Positions 43,376 to 49,594 of a stretch of DNA of 64,000 nucleotides are shown in pieces; position 1 is the first letter of the stretch; the number at the start of each line of letters is the position of its first letter. Source of the stretch: Guptibacillus hwajinpoensis (GTDB lineage: Bacteria; Bacillota; Bacilli; Bacillales; Guptibacillaceae); assembly GCF_005144865.1 (NCBI RefSeq), contig NZ_SWFM01000001.1, forward strand, positions 992,001 to 1,056,000, read 5' to 3'. Under the pieces are notes generated by a model. The model was not told the DNA's origin and made no database searches. It was given only the letters and a program-made list of their open reading frames with translations. Both the position numbers and the translations under genes were made by a program.

Positions 43376-43636
43376 CTAACTCCTTCCACGACGATCTAGT
43401 GAGAATGGGAATTTGTTCTGAAGCGTTTCAATATCTTTCTCAGACAATGTCATCTCATAATACTTGTTCTCCTTTTTGACCACCAACTCATAGTCAACAA
43501 GCTTCATCACCATAACCTCAAAATCGTCACTCCATTCATTCAACTGGCGTTCAATCACATCGCATACATGTAGTAGAAACTTTTCCCCACTATAGTTTTT
43601 AGCCATTAAGCCCCTAGTAAATCCATTACAATTCAT
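43376..43636 (-). CDS. Orphan small protein under SAM riboswitch, C-terminus probably frameshifted
   Basis: 86 residues from ATG 43636 (AAAGGAGTTG 8 bases upstream), starting MNCNGFTRGLMAKNYSGEKF, acidic, with no recognised domain. The last residues before the stop (LDRRGRS) look unnatural. Shifting one base at about 43385-43395 gives DRSSWKELERQGVEIVRGYG and NYIESVM, ending at 43317 with a better-looking helix. A one-base deletion in this allele, or a sequencing error, is likely, and the intact gene would be 43317-43636. The gene lies 50 bases after the riboswitch terminator. Its function could concern sulfur or methionine metabolism, judging only by the riboswitch. Confidence 0.65.
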   Translation of the reverse strand: MNCNGFTRGLMAKNYSGEKFLLHVCDVIERQLNEWSDDFEVMVMKLVDYELVVKKENKYYEMTLSEKDIETLQNKFPFSLDRRGRS

Positions 43637-43685
43637 ATCAACAACTCCTTTATTTTGATAAAAAGGTATCTGCAAAATGGACGAG

Positions 43686-43724
43686 AAAAAGGCCTTTATC
43701 GCAATTGAATGCAACAAAGAGCCT
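43686..43724 (-). terminator. Riboswitch-controlled terminator
   Basis: On the minus strand GGC-T-CTTT-GTTGCA pairs with TGCGAT-AAAG-GCC (one bulge), followed by TTTTT. It lies 13 bases downstream of the aptamer and 50 bases before the gene, as in transcription-attenuation S-box switches. Confidence 0.75.
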
Positions 43725-43737
43725 CGGCTTTTCGTTC

Positions 43738-43836
43738 GTTATCATTCAAAGCAATGCTTTGCAGGTTGTAGCACCTTACCGCCTGGCAGGTTGCTGTGAA
43801 GTCAATGAGCCCGGGCTCTCGTTCACTCGTGATAAC
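43738..43836 (-). ncRNA. SAM-I (S-box) riboswitch aptamer
   Basis: The minus strand shows, in order: P1 5' arm GTTATCA; J1/2 CGAG; P2 GTGAA with kink-turn CGA; P2 tip GAGCCCGGGCTC; TTGAC closing the kink-turn; TTCAC; AGCAACCTGCC (P3 5' side); GGTAAGGTGCTACAACCTGC (P3 3' side and J3/4, matching the S-box GGTGCTAATTCC); P4 CAAAGC/GCTTTG; and AATGATAAC closing P1 with seven pairs. All core S-box landmarks are recognisable, with a shortened P2 tip. It binds S-adenosylmethionine and normally switches off transcription when SAM is high. Confidence 0.87.
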
Positions 43837-43853
43837 CTTATTTAATTAGCTTT

Positions 43854-43882
43854 CATTTACGATATGATCAAATCGCTGTCAA
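43854..43882 (-). promoter_or_regulatory. Promoter of the SAM riboswitch transcript
   Basis: -35 TTGACA (43882-43877), 17-base spacer, -10 TAAATG (43859-43854). Transcription would begin about 10 bases before P1 of the aptamer. The -35 lies in a small hairpin (CTGTC/GACAG). Confidence 0.6.
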
Positions 43883-43897
43883 GAGACAGTCCGTTTT

Positions 43898-44164
43898 TTA
43901 GAAGAATGATAGACTAATGCCGATTGCAAACAAAACCACGCCTGCTATGGAGTAGAACAAACCAGAACGGTTTTCCCCTTTTATCCTTTTCGAAAGGCCT
44001 GCAAGTAAATTCACAATACCAAACGAAATCAAACCGTATAATAAGAGACTCTCCTGCTCAGGATGCATGAGGTACATGATCGGTATGAAAAGAATCGAAA
44101 TCGAAAGGATCACCTGAACAACACTCAATGATAAAATGATTTTGGATTGAGACTCAGTACTCAT
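43898..44164 (-). CDS. Small membrane protein, three TM segments
   Basis: 88 residues, hydrophobic segments at about 12-32 (SLSVVQVILSISILFIPIMY), 38-58 and 66-86, with a basic SKRIKGENR loop. No known domain. AGAAGGAAC lies 4-6 bases before ATG 44164, preferred over 44182. Function unknown; located upstream of the SAM riboswitch and on the same strand but with its own promoter. Confidence 0.68.
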   Translation of the reverse strand: MSTESQSKIILSLSVVQVILSISILFIPIMYLMHPEQESLLLYGLISFGIVNLLAGLSKRIKGENRSGLFYSIAGVVLFAIGISLSFF

Positions 44165-44386
44165 AACGTTCCTTCTTTCCATTAACTAGTAGTTGTCATT
44201 CATGACTTCTATCCTAATTATAACAGGAAAACACATCTGTAAATCTGACAAAGCTGTGACTAATGGCACCAATCTACTTCATTCTTCCCTTCAAACTAGC
44301 TCCCTAGAATCCAAAGTAAAAATGCTATAATATAAACCACCTTTCCCTATGGTAGTTTTTTTAAATTTTACATAAGAGGTGACACC

Positions 44387-44548
44387 GTGAAAAAGTATTG
44401 GACTACCTACTTCATATTCCTAATCTGTTTACTTACCATTTATTTGGTTTTACCAGATAATAATACTAAATTATTCGTAATAGCATTTTTCCCTGTAGTT
44501 TTCTTTTTACCTCGTGATATTAAGAGATACCGGCAAAAGAAAAAGTAA
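44387..44548 (+). CDS. Small two-helix membrane protein, 53 residues
   Basis: GTG start after AAGAGGTGACACC. The sequence reads KKYWTTYFIFLICLLTIYLV then LPDNNTKLFVIAFFPVVFFL, with a basic tail RDIKRYRQKKK: two membrane helices joined by a short polar turn. Shorter than most predicted genes but with good ribosome binding site, composition and terminator. Confidence 0.62.
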   Translation: MKKYWTTYFIFLICLLTIYLVLPDNNTKLFVIAFFPVVFFLPRDIKRYRQKKK

Positions 44549-44556
44549 AATTAAAT

Positions 44557-44585
44557 AAGAAAGAGGCGTAGTCCCTCTTTCTTTT
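44557..44585. terminator. Bidirectional terminator
   Basis: AAGAAAGAGG/CCTCTTTCTT with a 7-base loop between the convergent small membrane protein gene and the DUF4352-like lipoprotein gene. Confidence 0.82.
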
Positions 44586-45276
44586 ATTCAAACTTATATT
44601 CAACTTGTTGTTCTGGGGTAATCTCTTCATATGATTCATAATCATAAACAGGAGCAAAGATTAATTTCACATTATTAATATCAGCATCTTTAAGTACATA
44701 CCCTCCATACATAATACCATTTACTTTTCCCATGATATTACTTGGTAGCTCGTTGTTATCAGAAATAAAATCATCAAAAACCCCATCTATTTGCTGACCT
44801 TTATCAGTAACTATCGTATTAAGCCCATTCCAACTAACATTCTTATCTTCAGTATTTTCAACGTCTCCACCAACTTGAAGATAAACAAATCCTTCTTTAG
44901 GATCAATTGATTGATCATACATTGAATTCAATTCATCCGCTAATTGTTGAGGAATATCACTGCGCTTAAATATCTTTATATCTTTAATTGTCATTTTAAC
45001 AGGACTAAGATCAATCGTTTCATTCACTTTTTTGATTTTAAGTAATTCTAGTTTTCCATTCTCATCTTCAATTGTTTGACCTGCTTCTTCTAGAACAGTT
45101 CGACCATTTTCATCCTTCTTAACTTCTTCTTTCTTATTACTTACATCTTTCTGATTAGCTGATGAAGGTTCTTGCACCGATTCATCATTACCAGATACTT
45201 GCTCATTAGAGCCACAACCTGCTAATAAACCTCCAAAAACTACTCCAGCAACAATCACTTTTGAAAACTTACTCAT
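44584..45276 (-). CDS. DUF4352-like lipoprotein
   Basis: Lipoprotein signal with lipobox LLAGC (Cys21), a Ser/Asn/Lys-rich linker, and an immunoglobulin-like C-terminal domain from about residue 80 (SPVKMTIKDIKIFKRSDIPQ, FVYLQVGGDVENTEDKNVSW, then the predicted strands TIVTDKGQQIDG). It fits the DUF4352/DUF5067 class of surface lipoproteins of unknown function. GGGGGG lies 7 bases upstream. Confidence 0.78.
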   Translation of the reverse strand: MSKFSKVIVAGVVFGGLLAGCGSNEQVSGNDESVQEPSSANQKDVSNKKEEVKKDENGRTVLEEAGQTIEDENGKLELLKIKKVNETIDLSPVKMTIKDIKIFKRSDIPQQLADELNSMYDQSIDPKEGFVYLQVGGDVENTEDKNVSWNGLNTIVTDKGQQIDGVFDDFISDNNELPSNIMGKVNGIMYGGYVLKDADINNVKLIFAPVYDYESYEEITPEQQVEYKFE

Positions 45277-45584
45277 TTAAATATCCCCCCAGTAAATTGA
45301 TTAATATGGAAATCGTCTATTATATTACTTTATTTGGTAACTTTTGTATATGTAATATTTTCCTTTTTGGGATATATATTTATATACAAATAGCCGGAAC
45401 GTTCTTTTACATCTCATCATTAAAGGAAGCGCTAATGGAATGACTAAATATTACTCCTCTTAACTTTCTTAATTCAAAAATATGAATAGCTCATCTACTT
45501 TAAATTTTGATGAATTCATTGGCATACCTATCCAAATACCCTACAATCAACTTATCAGCGTTACGACTATGAGGTGAACTTCTA
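45277..45584. other. AT-rich intergenic region between lipoprotein and channel genes
   Basis: Contains divergent promoter-like AT-rich sequence (45330-45400, several TATAAT-like boxes) but no gene with a ribosome binding site. A frame beginning at ATG 45306 (MEIVYYITLFGNFCICNIF) is hydrophobic but unsupported. Confidence 0.45.
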
Positions 45585-46316
45585 TTGTTAAATTACTTAA
45601 AACGCTACTTCCATTTACCCTTAACATTGAAATTACATACAGTTTACGAAATTACTCTTGCAACATTAGTGATTTATTCCATTATGGTTGATACGAATTA
45701 CAACTTAGACTGGTTCATCTGGGGAATTTTTGTGATTGATTATGTCACACGTCTTTCATTAAGCCCGAACAAAAAGGTATTTGTAAAAGGTAATGTACTG
45801 GAATTCATTGCAATCATTCCGCTTGGAGAGATCTTTCAGTCCGCACGATTAATCCGTCTCATTCGCGTCGTCCGATTATTAGCAATCATCAATAAACGCA
45901 AATCGTACTTACATGACCTGTTCAGTAAATTCAATTTGGACCGATACCTTGTCCTTCTTATCGCATCGATGTTCCTTGCTTCATTACCAATGGTTTGGTT
46001 AGAACCTGCCTTTGAACATTATGGTGATGCCCTTTGGTGGGTAATCGTGACAACCACAACCGTTGGCTATGGTGACCTGTACCCTGTAACGGCAGTCGGC
46101 AGGATCATCGCAATCTTCTATATGATTGTAGGCATCTCTTTAATCGGTATTGTGACCGGAACAGTCGCTTCAGTCATTACAAAACGCAAAAAAGTTCTGC
46201 CTCCTGAATTAGAGTTTGTTCAGAGCAAACTTGATGAATATCCGAACCTATCAGAGGTCGACTATGAGGAAATGAGGCATCAGTTGGAGAAGATGGAGAA
46301 TCACCGAGACCGATGA
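45585..46316 (+). CDS. Voltage-gated-like potassium channel
   Basis: Six-TM cation channel of 243 residues. S4 is arginine-rich (SARLIRLIRVVRLLAI), the pore loop holds the K+ filter TVGYGD at 159-164, and S6 follows. An acidic C-terminal ~40 residues (PELEFVQSKLDEYPNLSEVD) end the protein. Likely a Kv/KvAP-like channel for osmotic or pH homeostasis. Start codon TTG, with GAGGTGAAC upstream. Confidence 0.88.
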   Translation: MLNYLKRYFHLPLTLKLHTVYEITLATLVIYSIMVDTNYNLDWFIWGIFVIDYVTRLSLSPNKKVFVKGNVLEFIAIIPLGEIFQSARLIRLIRVVRLLAIINKRKSYLHDLFSKFNLDRYLVLLIASMFLASLPMVWLEPAFEHYGDALWWVIVTTTTVGYGDLYPVTAVGRIIAIFYMIVGISLIGIVTGTVASVITKRKKVLPPELEFVQSKLDEYPNLSEVDYEEMRHQLEKMENHRDR

Positions 46317-46512
46317 TTAGCGTATTAGCCTCTTTGTTAATATAACGTATTTAAGAGGTGCCATCTGATAAACGTAATTCAAAATTACAAAATAAATCAG
46401 TATAGTCCGATCAGTAACCACCTTCTTGAGAACCCTTCTAATTACCATGTAAAATGATTCTATCGTAAGAAAATTTGTATACTTAGACACGTCATTAATA
46501 ATGGAGGAAGAA

Positions 46513-47040
46513 ATGGAGTTAACATATAAAGTTATTCCTGAAGAAGAAATAGAACTATGTCGAGATTTATGCAACGAACTCATGGCCTTTCAAAAGTCAA
46601 TCTCCACTATTAAACCTGAACTATTTGATAACATGAATTTCGACACACGTATGATTCCTTCTATTAAAAGCGCGACATCCAACTATACGGTAATCGTGAA
46701 AGATGGTGAGAAAATCGTTGCCTATGTCTATTCCAACATCTCTCCCAAAGAAAACTATTCAAATGAGTTTGCCACTTTCTTCAACCTCTCATCTGTAGCA
46801 GGAACTCATGTAGGATGTTTATCTCAATTTTATATTAGAGAAGGATACAGAGATTACGGGATTGGGAAGACACTTTTTAACATGTCAATGGAGTGGATGA
46901 AGCAATTTGAAGATGTAGAAGATTATTTTGTTTTTGTGTCAAACGGAAACCATCATGCACTTGATTTCTATAAACGGAGAGGATTCAAAGTCAGTCACGA
47001 TATCTTGGATGGATTTATAACTGTTTTAAGGAATGACTAA
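46513..47040 (+). CDS. GNAT-family N-acetyltransferase
   Basis: 175 residues with GNAT beta/alpha core: YTVIVKDGEKIVAYVYSN, acetyl-CoA loop FYIREGYRDYGIGKTLFNMS (R/Q-x-x-G-x-G/A pattern) and the HHALDFYKRRGFKV end. The substrate is unknown. GGAGG lies 5 bases before ATG 46513; the ORF start at 46501 overlaps this site. Confidence 0.85.
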   Translation: MELTYKVIPEEEIELCRDLCNELMAFQKSISTIKPELFDNMNFDTRMIPSIKSATSNYTVIVKDGEKIVAYVYSNISPKENYSNEFATFFNLSSVAGTHVGCLSQFYIREGYRDYGIGKTLFNMSMEWMKQFEDVEDYFVFVSNGNHHALDFYKRRGFKVSHDILDGFITVLRND

Positions 47041-47043
47041 TTC

Positions 47044-47095
47044 CAGTGCCTGTCAAGGTCAGTGCCTGTCACCACCCGATTTATGTCGCTTTTTG
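47044..47095. repeat. Second-family repeat with duplicated left part
   Basis: CAGTGCCTGTCA occurs twice, 16 bases apart, then CACCACCCGATTTATGTCGC and TTTTTGTCTTTT. The left outer arm (CGGGTGG) is missing, so only GTGCCTGTCAC remains paired. Confidence 0.75.
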
Positions 47096-47162
47096 TCTTT
47101 TAGAAAAGGCGCGCTTCCACCAGAGTGAGAATTTGTACATAAGAATATTGATGGAGAATCAA

Positions 47163-47195
47163 AAAGAAGGATAGCCCATTCGGCTATCCTTCTTT
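47163..47195. terminator. Bidirectional terminator
   Basis: AAAGAAGGATAGCC/GGCTATCCTTCTTT with a 5-base loop, between the GNAT gene (plus) and the small hypothetical gene (minus). Confidence 0.85.
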
Positions 47196-47208
47196 CTTGC
47201 TCTTCTTG

Positions 47209-47227
47209 GTGCCTGTCACTTGTCGAA
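47209..47227. repeat. Truncated second-family repeat
   Basis: GGTGCCTGTCACTTGTCGAA: the GTGCCTGTCAC core joined directly to TTGTCGAA, lacking the ACCCGC...TTT middle segment found in other copies. It lies at the end of the gene at 47230. Confidence 0.65.
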
Positions 47228-47229
47228 TT

Positions 47230-47472
47230 TTAAGAGCGCTCAAGCACCGATACGAGCAAACGGTGCACGACTTCATGATCACGTACATCGTGTAAGCGAT
47301 ATTCTTTACCAGGAAGCGTATACCATTCCTCTGCCCCTACATATGTGATGCGAAGCGAGAGATTGCCTTCCTCATCACAGGAAGTACGCAGCTCAAGTTC
47401 CCCGCTAATCACACCCACTTCTTCGGTCATAACACCATTAGATGCAGTGAAAATCGACGATTTCTGTTCCAT
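47230..47472 (-). CDS. Small hypothetical protein
   Basis: 80 residues starting MEQKSSIFTASNGVMTEEVG, with a beta-hairpin-rich middle (GELELRTSCDEEGNLSLRIT) and a helical end (HEVVHRLLVSVLERS). No recognised family. AGGAGGTG lies 7 bases before ATG 47472; the frame's 47496 start lacks a site. Single-gene unit beside the nuclease gene. Confidence 0.7.
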   Translation of the reverse strand: MEQKSSIFTASNGVMTEEVGVISGELELRTSCDEEGNLSLRITYVGAEEWYTLPGKEYRLHDVRDHEVVHRLLVSVLERS

Positions 47473-47530
47473 ATGAGTGCACCTCCTGACTAGCAATAAT
47501 TAAACTATAACACTATCAACGAACCCTAAC

Positions 47531-48163
47531 TTAATAACTACACGTATTCAGCATGCTCTGTAGAGCAGATTTCTCTGAAGACTGAAGGTGTAGGTCATAG
47601 ACATACTTCGTATTAATCCACCACTTCGCATAACCGCAGTGAGCGCTGTAACGCGTTGGCTTCCAAGTAGACGGATCCTGGTCACCCTTGGAGCGGTTAC
47701 TGCTCGCCGTCACTGCAATGAGATGAGGACCATCAAGGTCATTCGCGAAATCCTCACGCTTTTGTGTGCTCCAACTACTTGCTCCTGAACGCCATGCCTC
47801 TGCCAAAGGCACCATGTGGTCGATATCGAGATCGGACGGATCATACACAGTCACACCATCAAAGTAGCTGTACCATTTACCAGATGTTACAGGACAGTCA
47901 CCGCTGTAATAATCAGCGTCCCGCTGCAGCACCAACTGACGCGTGTCACAGCCATTCCCCTGTCCGATCCAGTGTGGAAATTTATCACGGGAGTATCCTG
48001 ACATAGAGTTTTCAGACTGTACATTCAATGAATTCAACTGAGATTGAGCGGCAGACTTAGACGGTGTTCCAGGAGGAATCGCGAGAGCCGACGGCAGACC
48101 AAATTGATAGCCAGTAAACAACAGAACCAACGTAAAAACAACTAGAATCGATTTCTTAAACAC
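47531..48163 (-). CDS. Secreted HNH nuclease
   Basis: Sec signal peptide (about 1-28, ending PSALA) followed by the mature part. The HNH-type block is DLDIDHMVPLAEAWRSGASS with the D-x-D-H-x-V-P-L pattern of secreted GmrSD/DUF1524-type HNH nucleases, then LIAVTASSNRSKGDQDPSTW (N-x-x-K-G-D). Four cysteines (CDTRQ, GDCP, HCGY, NTCS) could form disulfides. Starts with GTG after AGGAGG. Suggests extracellular DNA degradation for nutrients, competition or competence. Confidence 0.87.
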   Translation of the reverse strand: MFKKSILVVFTLVLLFTGYQFGLPSALAIPPGTPSKSAAQSQLNSLNVQSENSMSGYSRDKFPHWIGQGNGCDTRQLVLQRDADYYSGDCPVTSGKWYSYFDGVTVYDPSDLDIDHMVPLAEAWRSGASSWSTQKREDFANDLDGPHLIAVTASSNRSKGDQDPSTWKPTRYSAHCGYAKWWINTKYVYDLHLQSSEKSALQSMLNTCSY

Positions 48164-48597
48164 AGTAATGCCTCCTATTTTTTTGTTTTTTATGTACTAA
48201 TACCTCCGTTCACTTTAGGTGAAGGAGATACTAATAGTCTTAAAGGCAAACAAGTGAATTGAGACAGATCAAGACGAGATGACCTCTTTATCAAGCGAAG
48301 TAATTACTATGTTCCTTTTATACAGTTGGTTCTTCTTTCCATTTGTGAACTGCGCTTTAAATCTAGCACAATTATCTAGCAATGTTCTATAGTTCAAAGA
48401 CATATAATCAAAGTTGGTTCATATGAGCTAGTGAGCTTTCTATCATTTGTAAGTAGAAATTCCCTACAAATTGTACACGCTTAATAAAAATCGTGACCTT
48501 TGGATGATTTGGCAACCTGAATCAACTTCGTGTTCATCAATGAGCGCCCTACCCTCCTCCACCTTGATGTTCCTTGAATACTTTTCAGCTTTTTAGG
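48164..48597. other. Intergenic region upstream of PPDK operon
   Basis: Over 600 bases separate the nuclease and yqfL genes. An inverted repeat (CTCCGTTCAC/GGTGAAGGAG, 48207-48233) follows the nuclease start; the remaining ~350 bases are AT-rich without a gene. Confidence 0.4.
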
Positions 48598-48680
48598 TTC
48601 ACAATACAACCAATAATGTTATACTATAAATTAATTAGTACGTCACATTAAGTTAAACGATATTAATAGTGTGTTACATT
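48598..48680 (+). promoter_or_regulatory. Promoter of yqfL-ppdK with two CcpN-like sites
   Basis: -35 TTCACA (48598-48603), 16-base spacer, extended -10 TG-T-TATACT (48617-48625). The -10 itself lies in AATGTTATACT (48615-48625), which matches 10 of 11 positions of the CcpN motif TRTGHYATAYW. A second copy, TGTGTTACATT (48670-48680), also matches 10 of 11, exactly 55 bases downstream. CcpN represses gluconeogenic genes of B. subtilis in glucose. Confidence 0.55.
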
Positions 48681-48775
48681 TAGGCAGAGACAATTCTTAT
48701 ATTGAGTACTTCCCCTGTACATAACACCCAAGTTCACATCCAGGAGTTGAATTTTAAAAGAAAAGGAGATTGATC

Positions 48776-49594
48776 GTGACGAAAAAAGAAACGGTCTATG
48801 TCGTATCAGATTCAGTCGGAGAAACAGCTGAGCTTCTAGTAAAAGCTGTAGCAAGCCAATTTTTCGGGCAAGAAGTCGATATTAAGCACTTTTCTTATGT
48901 AGAGGACAAACAGGATATTAACAATGTGATTACTGTCGCGAAGTACAATCATTCCATCATTGCTTACACCATCGTCTTAGAGGAGCTAAAACTCGAGCTA
49001 GACCGAAGAGCCCACGAGGAAAACGTGATTGCTGTTGATTTAATGCAGCCTTTGTTGGACGCCTTCACTCAGAAATTTAATATGCAGCCTCATCGTCAAC
49101 CAGGTCAAATGCGCAAGCTAGATGAGAACTATTTTAAACGGGTGGAAGCGATTGAGTTTGCGGTGAAATACGACGACGGGCAGGAAGTCTGGGGACTAAA
49201 GAATGCAGACATCGTCCTCGTTGGGGTGTCTCGGACATCGAAGACCCCTCTCTCGATGTATCTAGCAAACAAGCAATATAAGGTAGCGAATATACCGCTT
49301 ATTCCAGAAGTCCCACCCCCTGCGGAACTTTTTAACGTCCCCAGGAAAAAATGCATCGGGTTGATGATATCACCTGAGAAATTATATGAAATTCGAAAAG
49401 AACGATTGAAAAGTCTTGGGTTAACAAACTCAGCCAATTATGCCTCACTCGAACGAATTTTTGATGAAATGACAAGCGCTGAAAACATTATGAAACGCAT
49501 CGGATGTCCTGTAATCGATGTTTCAAATAAAGCGATTGAAGAGACAGCTGATATTATCTTATCTATCATTCAAAAAAGGGAGAGCTTGATATAA
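48776..49594 (+). CDS. yqfL: PPDK regulatory protein (kinase/pyrophosphorylase)
   Basis: Bifunctional enzyme that inactivates pyruvate phosphate dikinase by ADP-dependent phosphorylation of a Thr and reactivates it by Pi-dependent dephosphorylation. The family start VYVVSDSVGETAELLVKAV and P-loop GVSRTSKT (150-157), followed by PLSMYLANKQYKVANIPLIP, are diagnostic. Preferred start is GTG 48776 after AAGGAG rather than TTG 48770. It overlaps ppdK by one base, so regulator and target are co-expressed. Confidence 0.93.
   Translation: MTKKETVYVVSDSVGETAELLVKAVASQFFGQEVDIKHFSYVEDKQDINNVITVAKYNHSIIAYTIVLEELKLELDRRAHEENVIAVDLMQPLLDAFTQKFNMQPHRQPGQMRKLDENYFKRVEAIEFAVKYDDGQEVWGLKNADIVLVGVSRTSKTPLSMYLANKQYKVANIPLIPEVPPPAELFNVPRKKCIGLMISPEKLYEIRKERLKSLGLTNSANYASLERIFDEMTSAENIMKRIGCPVIDVSNKAIEETADIILSIIQKRESLI

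Noticed and set aside
45306..45443. Hydrophobic ORF MEIVYYITLF...
   Set aside because: No ribosome binding site and strongly AT-rich sequence that gives Ile/Tyr/Phe by composition.
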